Shown here: piece by piece, positions 1 through 7,893 of the stretch
Layout: every line of letters starts with the position of its first letter
Numbering within the stretch: the first letter of the stretch is position 1
Assembly: GCA_018242605.1 (NCBI GenBank)
Contig: JAFEBP010000008.1
Span: 1 to 39,037, forward strand
Direction: 5' to 3'
Length of the DNA stretch: 39,037 nt
From: Planctomycetota bacterium
Lineage (GTDB): Bacteria > Planctomycetota > Phycisphaerae > Phycisphaerales > UBA1924
The notes under the pieces: model-generated
Databases searched by the model: none
Told to the model about the DNA's origin: nothing
The model's input: the letters and a program-made list of their open reading frames with translations, nothing else
Program-made: the position numbers and the translations under genes

Positions 1-60
1 TCCACGGTTCCTGGGTCAGGTCAAAGTGTTGACGTGGCGGGGGTTGGAGTGGTGGACGCG

Positions 61-900
61 GTGCATGGGAGCACGGCACTAGCAGCCCTTCGGGCTGCGA
101 GGAATTGTTTGGGCTTTCCGGGGGTTTCGCTCGGGGACTCGCTCAACCCCCGGCTACTGACTATCAGGCCTTCGGCCTGGAGAGGTGGAGAATGGCGGGG
201 GTTTGCGTTGGTGTCGGATCAGGGTGGCCGACGTTGCGCGGTTGGGCGCGGACGGGTTGTCGGTGTGTTGATGTGGCGTTTGTTGGAGTGATGAGCGCGG
301 TGCATGGGAGCACGGCACTAGCAGCCTTTCAGGCTGCGAGGAATTGATTGGGCTTTCCGGGTGTTTCGCTCGCGGACTCGCTCAACCCCCGGCTACTGAC
401 TATCAGGCCTTCGGCCTGCAGAGGTGGAGAATGGCGGGGGTTTGCGTTGGTGGCGGATCAGGGTGGCCGACATTGCGCGGTTGGTTGCGATCGGGTGGGC
501 GGTGTGATGATGTGGCGTTTGTTGGAGTGATGAGCGCGGTGCATGGGAGCACGGTACTAGCAGCCCTTCAGGCTGCGAGGAATCGGTTGGCTTTCCGGGG
601 GTTTCGCTCGGGGACTCGCTCAACCCCCGGCTACGGACGATCAGGCCTTCGGCCTGTAGAGGTGGAGCATGGCGGGGGTTTGCGTTGGTGGCGGATTAGG
701 GTGGCCGACAATGCGCGGTTGGTTGCGATCAGGTGGTCGGTGTGTTGACGCGGCGGGCGTTGGGGTGATCGGCGCGGTGCATGGGAGCACGGCAGTAGCA
801 GCCTTTCAGGCTGCCGTGGTTGGGGTGCGTGTGTCCGGGGGTTTCGCTCGGGGACTCGCTCAACCGCCGGCTACGTTCGATCAGCCCTTCGGGCTGGGCC
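61..900. repeat. Tandem array of ~239-bp units with three stem-loops each
   Basis: Three full units begin near 61, 300 and 539 (period 239), and a fourth partial unit begins at 777 and ends near 896. Each unit opens with GTGCATGGGAGCACGG. It then carries a short hairpin at 82-98, 321-337, 560-576 and 798-814, a longer stem made of CCGGGGGTT and AACCCCCGG (118-126 with 145-153 in unit 1), and a second short hairpin at 165-179, 404-418, 642-656 and 882-896. The two short stems share a TTC loop. Stem bases change in pairs between units. Short open frames in both strands exist across the array, but their coding is not supported because the repeat explains them. The left edge (1-60) looks like the tail of another unit, so the array probably extends beyond the window. 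Confidence 0.9.
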
Positions 901-961
901 CGCCCGATGTGGCCGATTTCGTTGCTCCCGAATACCCTCCCGGGCACATCAAGGAGCATTT

Positions 962-1813
962 ATGCCGGACTATGCGCACCCCGACGTTTTGGTTTCGACT
1001 GACTGGGTTCTTGAGAACCTGAACAATCCGAAGGTGAAATTTGTCGAGATCGATGTCGACACCAAGCAGTACGACGTGGGCCATGTGCCCGGGGCTATCG
1101 GGTTCAACTGGCAGACGCAGTTGCAGGACCAGGTGAGCCGCGACATCATCTCGCGGGGGGACTTTGAGAAGTTGATGGGCGGCGCGGGGATCACGCCGCA
1201 GCACACGGTGGTGGTGTACGGGGACAACAACAACTGGTTCGCGGCGTACGGGTTCTGGCTGATGAAGTACTACGGGCACGCCGATGTGCGGATGATGAAC
1301 GGCGGGCGGTCGAAGTGGCTGAACGAGGCGAACAAGCCGCTGTCGCCGGACAAGCCGGCGGTGACCGCGGCGACGTATGCGGTGGGGCAGGTGCATCCGG
1401 AACTGCGGGCCCGGGTGCCCGAGGTGCTGGAGGTGGCCACGGGCAAGACCAAGAACCTGGTGGATGTCCGCTCGCCCGATGAGTTCACGGGTAAGGTGAT
1501 CGCGCCCCCGGGGATGAGCGAGACAGCGCAGCGGGCCGGGCACGTGCCGGGCGCCAAGAGCATCCCGTGGTCCAAGACTGTCAACCAGGACGGGACTTTC
1601 AAGACCGCGGATGAACTGCACAAGTTGTACTTCGTGGAGGCGGGCCTTTCCGAGGCCAAGCCGACCATCTGCTACTGCCGCATCGGCGAGCGGTCCAGCC
1701 ATTCGTGGTTCGTGCTCAAGTATCTGCTGGGGCAGAAGGACTGCAAGAACTACGACGGGTCGTGGACGGAGTATGGGAACCTGGTGGGCGTGCCGATTGA
1801 GAAAAATGTGTAG
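962..1813 (+). CDS. Thiosulfate sulfurtransferase (two-domain rhodanese)
   Basis: This 283-residue protein transfers a sulfane sulfur from thiosulfate to a thiophilic acceptor such as cyanide or a protein thiol, and is expected in the cytoplasm because no signal peptide is seen. It has two rhodanese domains: the N-terminal half is the non-catalytic copy and the C-terminal half carries the active-site loop CRIGER with Cys239 as the likely persulfide carrier. A CRIGERSS loop is the thiosulfate-type signature and differs from the CG(S/T)GVT loop of mercaptopyruvate sulfurtransferases. Overall the sequence resembles the actinobacterial CysA2/SseA-like proteins as I recall them (NNNWFAAYG, VRSPDEF, NYDGSWTEYG). 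The start is supported by AAGGAG at 951-956, five bases before the ATG. It stands alone between the repeat array and purD, so the context does not name a pathway. Confidence 0.93.
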   Translation: MPDYAHPDVLVSTDWVLENLNNPKVKFVEIDVDTKQYDVGHVPGAIGFNWQTQLQDQVSRDIISRGDFEKLMGGAGITPQHTVVVYGDNNNWFAAYGFWLMKYYGHADVRMMNGGRSKWLNEANKPLSPDKPAVTAATYAVGQVHPELRARVPEVLEVATGKTKNLVDVRSPDEFTGKVIAPPGMSETAQRAGHVPGAKSIPWSKTVNQDGTFKTADELHKLYFVEAGLSEAKPTICYCRIGERSSHSWFVLKYLLGQKDCKNYDGSWTEYGNLVGVPIEKNV

Positions 1814-1816
1814 AGG

Positions 1817-1889
1817 AAGGCATCAGGCACTAGGCATCAGGCATCAGGGAAGAGGCAGAAGGCAGCAGGTCAGAGGCATCGGGCAGCAG
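1817..1889. repeat. Degenerate GGCATCA-type short tandem repeat after a stop codon
   Basis: The segment is a run of imperfect 7-9-base words of the form AGGCATCAGGCA, starting four bases after the sulfurtransferase stop. Related runs occur at 7535-7567 and 14262-14297, also just after stop codons. The rest of the gap to purD (1890-2058) shows no convincing gene or terminator. Confidence 0.6.
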
Positions 1890-2058
1890 TAACGAACCGT
1901 GATGGTGCGGTGGGGGCTTCGCGCGCCCTGGAGTTAGTGGGTGGGGGTGGCGTGGGCTGGGGCCTTTGGGGGTGCGCCGGGGAGTTTTGCGTTTTGTCTG
2001 AGTCGGCCGATTCGGGTTGGCGGCGTGGGGGTGGTCTTGTCTCGTACTATCGCGTCAC

Positions 2059-3366
2059 ATGAGCCACACCTTCGGCAGCAGTTCTTCGACTCTGAACGTC
2101 CTACTCATTGGCGGAGGGGGGCGCGAGCATGCGCTGGCGAGCAAGATCGCGGCGTCGCCGCGGCTGGGTGATTTCTACGCGACGCACACGGACAACCCGG
2201 GGATCGCGTCGCTGTGCAAGCCTGTGGATGTGCCGGTGAACATCCGGGAGATCTACCGCCTCAAGCAGTTCATCCAGAAGAAGGACATCGGGCTGGTGGT
2301 GATCGGGCCGGAGGACCCGCTCGCGGAGGGGTACACGGACAAGTTGGCGGACGAGCGGACGCTGGTGTTCGGGCCGACGCGGGAGGCGGCGCAGTTGGAG
2401 GCGGACAAGGCGTTCGCGAAGCAGATCATGCGTGCCGCGGGGGTGCCGACGGCGGACTCGCGGACGTTTACTGATCCGGAGGCGGCGCTGGAGTATCTGC
2501 GGTCGCGGGAGACAGCGCAGGTGGTGAAGGCGTCGGGGCTGGCGAAGGGCAAGGGGGTGATCGTGCCCGCGAACCTTGCGGAGGCGGAGAAGGCGATCGA
2601 GCGGATGATGGTGAAGCTGGAGTTCGGCGATGCGGGGCGCAAGGTGATCATCGAGGAGCGTTTGGCGGGGCCGGAGGTGTCGGTGCTGGCGATCGTGGAC
2701 GGCAAGAGCATCCTGGTGCTGCCGCCGTGCCAGGATCACAAGAGGCTGAAGGATGGGGACGCGGGCCCGAACACGGGGGGCATGGGGGCGTTCTGCCCGG
2801 CGAACACGGTGTCGGAGACGGTGATGGCGCTGATCGAGCGGCAGGTGCTGGTGCCGACGGTGGACGCGATGCGGCGCGAGGGGATCGAGTTCCGCGGCGT
2901 GCTGTACGCGGGGCTGATGCTGACGCACGCGGGGCCAAGGGTGCTGGAGTTCAACACGCGGTTCGGCGATCCGGAGTGTCAGCCGCTGATGGCGCGGCTC
3001 AAGAGCGACCTGGTTGATCTGCTGGTGGCGGCGTGCACGGGGCGGATCGATGAGGTGGATATTCAGTGGGATCCGCGTGCCGCGTGCTGCGTTGTGCTGG
3101 CGAGCGATGGATACCCGGAGAAGCCCAAGACGGGGGTGCCGATCTACGGGTTGGAAGAGGCGGCGGAGGTGCCGGATGTATCGGTGTTCCACGCGGGGAC
3201 GAAGCGCGGGCAGGACGGGGGGGTGGTGACGTCGGGTGGGCGGGTGCTGTCGGTGACGGGGCTGGGCGACACGATGGCGGCGGCGCGGGCGCGGGCGTAC
3301 GAGGCGTGCGAGAAGATCGTGTTCACGGGGAAGACGATGCGGACGGATATCGCGGCGGGGGTGTAA
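2059..3366 (+). CDS. purD: Phosphoribosylamine-glycine ligase (GAR synthetase)
   Basis: PurD joins 5-phosphoribosylamine and glycine with ATP to give glycinamide ribonucleotide, the second step of de novo purine synthesis, in the cytoplasm. The 435-residue length fits the family. The N-terminal domain opens with VLLIGGGGREHALA (residues 14-27). The ATP-grasp domain shows VVKASGLAKGKGV, the segment CQDHKRLKDGDAGPNTGGMG (about 224-243), and the family signature RFGDPECQ at 301-308. The frame stays open upstream to 2017, but the ATG at 2059 puts the glycine-rich loop at the usual distance from the start. No Shine-Dalgarno sequence precedes it; TACTAT at 2045-2050 could be a -10 element, which would make the transcript nearly leaderless. 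It is not next to other purine genes here. Confidence 0.95.
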   Translation: MSHTFGSSSSTLNVLLIGGGGREHALASKIAASPRLGDFYATHTDNPGIASLCKPVDVPVNIREIYRLKQFIQKKDIGLVVIGPEDPLAEGYTDKLADERTLVFGPTREAAQLEADKAFAKQIMRAAGVPTADSRTFTDPEAALEYLRSRETAQVVKASGLAKGKGVIVPANLAEAEKAIERMMVKLEFGDAGRKVIIEERLAGPEVSVLAIVDGKSILVLPPCQDHKRLKDGDAGPNTGGMGAFCPANTVSETVMALIERQVLVPTVDAMRREGIEFRGVLYAGLMLTHAGPRVLEFNTRFGDPECQPLMARLKSDLVDLLVAACTGRIDEVDIQWDPRAACCVVLASDGYPEKPKTGVPIYGLEEAAEVPDVSVFHAGTKRGQDGGVVTSGGRVLSVTGLGDTMAAARARAYEACEKIVFTGKTMRTDIAAGV

Positions 3367-3559
3367 AGGCGGCGGGTGGCGCGACGCTCATGATGGGGTG
3401 GCGGGCTTTTGAGGAGTGGGTGACCTCCGCCAACGGCTATGATGGGCAACGGTCTATTGCTACACATGCCGTTGTTCGCTTCACAGTTTTTGAGCGAACA
3501 CGGCCCGGGCCCTGTTGAGCTCGCCTGTAGACCGCGTGCGGTTGTGTGGAGCCTTGGCG

Positions 3560-4273
3560 ATGGTGGGTAGCGAGGGCGATTCTCGAACGCGGACGGAAGA
3601 GCAACCGCAGACGGTTGAGCTTTTGCAGCGGATCCTCAAGGCCGTGGAGAAGGACAACCGGCGCGGTTGGCTGGAGCTGGCGGTGGCGATCATTCTGTCG
3701 CTGGCGACGCTGGCATCCACGTGGTGCGGGTATCAGGCGCGGCAGTGGGGGGGCGTGGCGGGGTCGAGCCAGGTGGCGGCGGATACGTCGGAACGGCAGG
3801 CCGCGGAGTTTACCATTCTGGCGTTGCAACTGCGGACGCAGGACGGGCTGCTGCTGTTGGAGTACTGGCGTGCGATGCGCGAGCAGGACGTGAAGACGGC
3901 GGAGACGATCAAGGCGCACATGCGTCCGGTGCTGAAGGCGGCGGTGGAGGCGACGCTCGCGGCGGGGATCCTGACGAATCCGCAGGTGACCGGGCCGCTG
4001 CAGCGAGCGGAGTACGCGTTGCCGGAGGAGACCCGGGCGGCGGCGGAGCGGGAGAAGGCGGGGCAGATGCGGGCGAAGGCGGCGTCTGCGGGGGAGCGTG
4101 CGAACCAGCATGTGCTGCTGACGCTGATGTTCGCGTCGGTGCTGTTCTTCGGGGGTATTTCCAGTACGTTCACTGAACGGCGGGTCCGGATCGGGCTCGC
4201 CGTTGTCGCGTTGCTCTTGTTCGCGTTCACCGCGGTTCGGATGCTCGGACTTCCGCCGTACCAGGGCGGCTGA
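3560..4273 (+). CDS. Membrane protein of unknown function with coiled-coil middle
   Basis: I do not recognise this 237-residue protein by name. It has a short charged N-terminus, one hydrophobic segment (about residues 35-55, ending STWCGYQARQWGG), a long Ala/Glu/Arg-rich helical stretch of roughly 120 residues, and two closing hydrophobic segments (around 180-200 and 207-230). This suggests a small inner-membrane protein with a helical domain between its membrane segments. The start at ATG 3560 is supported by GGAG at 3548-3551. An in-frame TTG at 3515 would add 15 residues and is less likely. The stop lies 24 bases before the sulfatase start, so co-transcription with the sulfatase is plausible. 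The upstream gap from purD (3367-3559) contains no other gene that I can support. Confidence 0.75.
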   Translation: MVGSEGDSRTRTEEQPQTVELLQRILKAVEKDNRRGWLELAVAIILSLATLASTWCGYQARQWGGVAGSSQVAADTSERQAAEFTILALQLRTQDGLLLLEYWRAMREQDVKTAETIKAHMRPVLKAAVEATLAAGILTNPQVTGPLQRAEYALPEETRAAAEREKAGQMRAKAASAGERANQHVLLTLMFASVLFFGGISSTFTERRVRIGLAVVALLLFAFTAVRMLGLPPYQGG

Positions 4274-4297
4274 GCGATCACTTTATGGAGATTCTAC

Positions 4298-6676
4298 ATG
4301 TTCGTCATACCCGTCCGTGCCACCGCCATATCAATCGCGGTTGGGCTGTGCGTTTCCGTGGCGTTCTGTCAGGAGGGGGCCGGCTCCGGCGCGGCGGGGG
4401 CAGCGCCGATTGATCGCACGGTGCTGCCGATCCAGACGCCCAAGCGGCCGGTGTACACGGAGCTGGATGTGCGGCAGGTGAAGATGCCGCCGCACTTTGA
4501 GGTGAAGGCGCCGGCGGGCGCGCCCAACGTGGTGCTGATCCTGATCGACGACATGGGGTTCGGCGCGGCCAGCACGTTCGGCGGGCCGGTGGAGACGCCG
4601 ACGCTGGACCGGCTGGCGCAGAACGGCCTGCGGTTCAACAACTTTCATACGACGGCGTTGTGCTCGCCCACGCGGGCGGCGCTCAAGTCGGGCCGGAACC
4701 ATCACACGGTGAACATGGGGTTCATCACGGAGATGGCGACGGGGTTCCCGGGCGCGACGGGCCAGATTCCCAACACGACGGCGCCGCTCGCGGAGATGCT
4801 GCGGCTGAACGGGTACAGCACGGCGGCGTTCGGCAAGTGGCACGAGACGGCGGCGTGGGAGACGAGCGTGTCGGGGCCGTTTGATCGCTGGCCGACGCAC
4901 CAGGGGTTCGACAAGTTCTACGGGTTCATCGGCGGGGAGACGAACCAGTGGGCGCCGTACCTGTACGACGGGGTGACGCAGGTGACGCTGCCGGATGATC
5001 CCAAGTACCACTTCATGACGGACATGACGGACAAGGCGGTGGAGTGGATCAAGTACCAGAAGGCGATGACGCCGCAGAAGCCGTACTTCGTGTACTTTGC
5101 GCCGGGGGCGACGCACGCGCCGCACCACGTGCCCAAGGAGTGGATCGAGCGGTGGAAGGGCAAGTTCGACCAGGGCTGGGACAAGATGCGCGAGCAGACG
5201 CTGGAGCGGCAGCTCAAGGCGGGCGTGGTGCCGGCGGGGACGAAGCTGGCGCCCAAGCCGCCGGCGATCCCGGATTGGGAGACGCTCAGCGCGGACCAGA
5301 AGCGGCTGTACACGCACCAGGTGGAGGTGTACGCGGCGTACCTGGATTACTGCGACCACGAGATCGGCCGGATGCTCAAGGCTGTCGAAGAGACCGGCGA
5401 CATGGACAACACGATGGTGGTGTACATCGCGGGGGACAACGGGGCGAGCGCCGAGGGCGGCGAGCACGGCATGTTCAGCGAGATGACCTACTTCAACGGC
5501 GTGCAGGAGCAGGTCGCGGACATGCTCAAGGTGATGGACAAGTGGGGCGGCCCGGAGACGTACCCGCACATGGCGGCGGGGTGGGCGGTGGCGCTGGATT
5601 CGCCGTTTGCGTGGACGAAGCAGGTGGCGTCGGACTTCGGCGGGACGCGCAACGGCATGGTGATGCACTGGCCCAAGGGGATCAAGGCGAAGAACGAGAT
5701 CCGCACGCAGTTCAGCCACGTGATTGACATTGCGCCCACGGTGCTAGAGGCCGCGGGGCTGCCGGAGCCGAAGATCGTGAACGGGACGCCGCAGATCCCC
5801 ATGGAGGGGACGAGCCTGGTGTACGCGCTGAACGACGGCAAGGCGGCGGAGCGGCACACGTCGCAGTACTTTGAGATTTCGGGCAACCGTGCGATGTATA
5901 AGGATGGGTGGCTGGCGCGGACGATCCACCGGGCGGCGTGGGAGAAGAAGGTCCGCCACCCGCTGGCGGAGGACGTGTGGGAACTCTACAACGTTCGCAC
6001 GGACTTCAGCCTGAGCACCGACCTGGCGGCGAAGAACACCGAGAAGCTGGCGGAGCTGCAGGCGGCGTTCATGAAAGAGGCCGAGAAGTACCACGTGCTG
6101 CCGATCGACGACCGGCTGTTCGAGCGGGCGATCGCGGAGATGGTCGGGCGGCCCGACCTGTTCGCGGGCCGGAGCTCGGTCTCGCTGGCCGAGGGCATGA
6201 CCGGCATGATGGAGAACTCGTTCATCAACGTGAAGAACAAGTCGGTGACGATCACGGCCGAGGTTGAGGCGCCAAAGGGCGGGGGCAACGGGGCGATCCT
6301 GGTGCAGGGCGGCCGGTTCGGCGGCTGGGCGCTGTACGTGAAGGACGGCGTGCCCGCGTACGACTACAACTTCCTGGGCCTCAAGCGCTTCACGGTCGCG
6401 GCGAGCAAGCCGCTGCCGGCGGGGAAGGTGAATATCCGCTTTGAGTTCGCCTACGACGGCGGGGGCATGGGCAAGGGCGGCAAGGGCACGCTCTTCGTGA
6501 ACAACGAGAAGGTCGGGGAGGGGCGCATCGAGCACACCCAGCCGGCGATCTTCTCCGCGGATGAGACGGCCGACGTGGGCATCGACCTGGGTACGCCGGT
6601 GGTTGAGACCATTGGTTGTGAACTCAAGTCCAAGTACACGGGGCGCATCCCCAGCGTGAAGGTGGAAGTGAAGTAA
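4298..6676 (+). CDS. Secreted arylsulfatase (AtsD-like, long C-terminal extension)
   Basis: This 792-residue hydrolase is predicted to remove sulfate from aryl or carbohydrate sulfate esters outside the cytoplasmic membrane. Residues 1-25 form a signal peptide-like segment. The alkaline-phosphatase-fold catalytic domain starts near residue 76 with VVLILIDDMGFG, where Asp84 and Asp85 should bind calcium. The sulfatase signature CSPTRAALKSGRNHH follows, with Cys122 as the residue normally converted to formylglycine; this needs a formylglycine-generating enzyme or anSME, not present in the window. The calcium ligands of the DNG motif are in GDNGAS. The C-terminal ~170 residues look like a beta-rich domain, as in ~790-residue AtsD-type sulfatases and longer than ~530-residue AtsA. 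GGAG at 4287-4290 supports the start. A terminator follows at 6687-6721. Substrate is not predictable from the sequence. Confidence 0.93.
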   Translation: MFVIPVRATAISIAVGLCVSVAFCQEGAGSGAAGAAPIDRTVLPIQTPKRPVYTELDVRQVKMPPHFEVKAPAGAPNVVLILIDDMGFGAASTFGGPVETPTLDRLAQNGLRFNNFHTTALCSPTRAALKSGRNHHTVNMGFITEMATGFPGATGQIPNTTAPLAEMLRLNGYSTAAFGKWHETAAWETSVSGPFDRWPTHQGFDKFYGFIGGETNQWAPYLYDGVTQVTLPDDPKYHFMTDMTDKAVEWIKYQKAMTPQKPYFVYFAPGATHAPHHVPKEWIERWKGKFDQGWDKMREQTLERQLKAGVVPAGTKLAPKPPAIPDWETLSADQKRLYTHQVEVYAAYLDYCDHEIGRMLKAVEETGDMDNTMVVYIAGDNGASAEGGEHGMFSEMTYFNGVQEQVADMLKVMDKWGGPETYPHMAAGWAVALDSPFAWTKQVASDFGGTRNGMVMHWPKGIKAKNEIRTQFSHVIDIAPTVLEAAGLPEPKIVNGTPQIPMEGTSLVYALNDGKAAERHTSQYFEISGNRAMYKDGWLARTIHRAAWEKKVRHPLAEDVWELYNVRTDFSLSTDLAAKNTEKLAELQAAFMKEAEKYHVLPIDDRLFERAIAEMVGRPDLFAGRSSVSLAEGMTGMMENSFINVKNKSVTITAEVEAPKGGGNGAILVQGGRFGGWALYVKDGVPAYDYNFLGLKRFTVAASKPLPAGKVNIRFEFAYDGGGMGKGGKGTLFVNNEKVGEGRIEHTQPAIFSADETADVGIDLGTPVVETIGCELKSKYTGRIPSVKVEVK

Positions 6677-6686
6677 GTCGCTAACG

Positions 6687-6721
6687 GGTCATCGCGGCTG
6701 ACAGGCCGCGGTGACCTTTTT
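6687..6721 (+). terminator. Intrinsic terminator after the arylsulfatase gene
   Basis: A 12-bp stem (6687-6698 with 6705-6716, including one T-G wobble) closes a six-base loop and is followed directly by five T residues at 6717-6721. It lies 10 bases after the arylsulfatase stop. It is the clearest rho-independent terminator in the window. Confidence 0.92.
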
Positions 6722-6744
6722 CTCGTGATCGAAGGGTTCGTCGG

Positions 6745-6750
6745 CATAAT
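6745..6750 (+). promoter_or_regulatory. Possible -10 element (CATAAT) before the secreted protein gene
   Basis: CATAAT lies 24 bases after the terminator T-run and 15 bases before the next start codon, which fits a new transcription unit. No good -35 element is visible at the expected distance, so this is a weak call. Confidence 0.3.
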
Positions 6751-6765
6751 TCTCAAGGGCACACC

Positions 6766-7527
6766 ATGATTCTGCGTACTCGGTTGGGCGTTGTTCTTCT
6801 GGCGGCGGGGGTGGTTGTGGCGGCGCCGGTGTGCGTGGCGCAGAACTCCGAGCAGCCCGCGGCCAAGGAGCAGTCGGTGGACCAGCGGGTCGCGGAGATC
6901 AAGGCCTCGCTGGGCCGCAGCCAGGCCACGCTCAAGAACTACGAGTGGATGGAGACCACCACGATCCTGCTCAAGGGCGAGGAGAAGAGCAAGACCGTGA
7001 ACCGGTGCTACTACGGCGCGGACGGGAAGGTGCAGAAGGTGCCGGTGGAGGCGCCCGCGGCGGAAGAACCCGGGCGCGGGCTGCGGGGCAAGATCAAGGC
7101 TAAGAAGAAGGAAGAGCTGGCGGACTACATGAAGCGGGCGGTGGCGCTGGTCAAGAGTTATGTTCCGCCCGCGCCCGACCGGGTTCAGGGCGCGAAGGAG
7201 AAGGGCAGGGTGTCGATCAAGCTCGTTGAGCCGGGCAAGCGCGCGGATGTGGTGTTCGCGGATTACGAGCAGGTGGGCGACTCGCTCACGATCAGCCTCG
7301 ACATCGCGGCGAACCGTCTCACGGGCGTTGAGGTGAGCACGTACCTGGATGAATCCGTGAAGGCCGGTCAGAAGCCCAAGGACCCGGTGACGATGAAGAT
7401 CAAGGAGTCCGCGTTCGAGGATGGCACGGTGTACACCGAGAAGGTGGAACTCGATGCGCCTTCAAAGAACATGAAGGTGGTGGTGGAGCACAGCGGGTAT
7501 CGCAAGGTGTCGGGCGAGGGGAAGTGA
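6766..7527 (+). CDS. Secreted protein of unknown function
   Basis: I do not recognise this 253-residue protein. Residues 1-25 are a classical signal peptide (charged start, hydrophobic core, cleavage near CVAQN), so export to the periplasm or beyond is likely. The mature part begins with a helical segment (VDQRVAEIKASLGRSQATLKNYEWMETTT) and goes on to a Lys-rich middle (KIKAKKKEELADYMKRAVALVKSY) and a probably beta-rich C-terminal half. Two cysteines lie in or near the signal region and one in NRCYYG. AAGGG at 6755-6759 supports the start. It follows the sulfatase terminator and so is probably transcribed separately. The tail is followed by a GGCATCA-type repeat and then the kinase cluster. 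Confidence 0.75.
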   Translation: MILRTRLGVVLLAAGVVVAAPVCVAQNSEQPAAKEQSVDQRVAEIKASLGRSQATLKNYEWMETTTILLKGEEKSKTVNRCYYGADGKVQKVPVEAPAAEEPGRGLRGKIKAKKKEELADYMKRAVALVKSYVPPAPDRVQGAKEKGRVSIKLVEPGKRADVVFADYEQVGDSLTISLDIAANRLTGVEVSTYLDESVKAGQKPKDPVTMKIKESAFEDGTVYTEKVELDAPSKNMKVVVEHSGYRKVSGEGK

Positions 7528-7534
7528 GTGGGGG

Positions 7535-7567
7535 GAGGCGTCAGTAGCTAGGCATCGGGCATTGGGG
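7535..7567. repeat. Degenerate GGCATCA-type short repeat after a stop codon
   Basis: AGGCGTCAGTAGCTAGGCAT and following words, eight bases after the preceding stop codon, match the pattern of the repeats at 1817-1889 and 14262-14297. Confidence 0.5.
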
Positions 7568-7602
7568 GGAGCATTCGTTCCGCCGCGGCGGGCGGGGATA
7601 CG

Positions 7603-7884
7603 GTGGTAGCGGGTTGGATGTTGCTGGTGGTGAATGAGCCGTTGTGCAAGGCGGCCCGGTTGGATGTGGCGGGCGCTGATTCGGAACGAAATCTGGCAGT
7701 GGATGGGGCGGTGCAACGCTTGGAGGCGGAGGTGCCCAAGGCCGCGGCTGTTCGGCTGCGGTTGTGGGCGGGGCTGAGCGTCGGGCGGGCCGCGGGGATG
7801 CTGGGAATCTCGGAGCGGACGGCGGAGCGGATGTGGGCGGATGCCCGGGCGGGTCTGCTCCGGGGGCTCAGAGAAGGCGCGTGA
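7603..7884 (+). CDS. Truncated ECF sigma factor (region 4 remnant)
   Basis: This 93-residue frame contains only the sigma region-4 part of an ECF factor. The segment LRLWAGLSVGRAAGMLGISERTAERMWADARAGLLRGL lines up with LRFFAGLSVEQTAEIMHVGERTVKRDWNFARVWLREQM in the intact factor at 24346-24903. The region-2 part, which binds core polymerase and the -10 element, is absent, and there is no room for it before the upstream gene. It could be a decayed gene or a small DNA-binding helix-turn-helix protein. The stop is nine bases before the kinase start at 7894, which is the position ECF factors hold at the other two cassettes. The start is uncertain: GTG 7603 is used, ATG 7618 is possible. Confidence 0.6.
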   Translation: MVAGWMLLVVNEPLCKAARLDVAGADSERNLAVDGAVQRLEAEVPKAAAVRLRLWAGLSVGRAAGMLGISERTAERMWADARAGLLRGLREGA

Positions 7885-7893
7885 GGCGACACG

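Noticed and set aside
61..900. CRISPR array or attachment site interpretation of the 239-bp repeat
   Set aside because: The unit is too long and the intervening sequence is also repeated rather than unique spacers; no cas gene or integrase is seen.
34..959. Short open frames in the tandem repeat array (both strands)
   Set aside because: They arise from the repeat itself and recur with its period; no start signal or conserved protein is seen.
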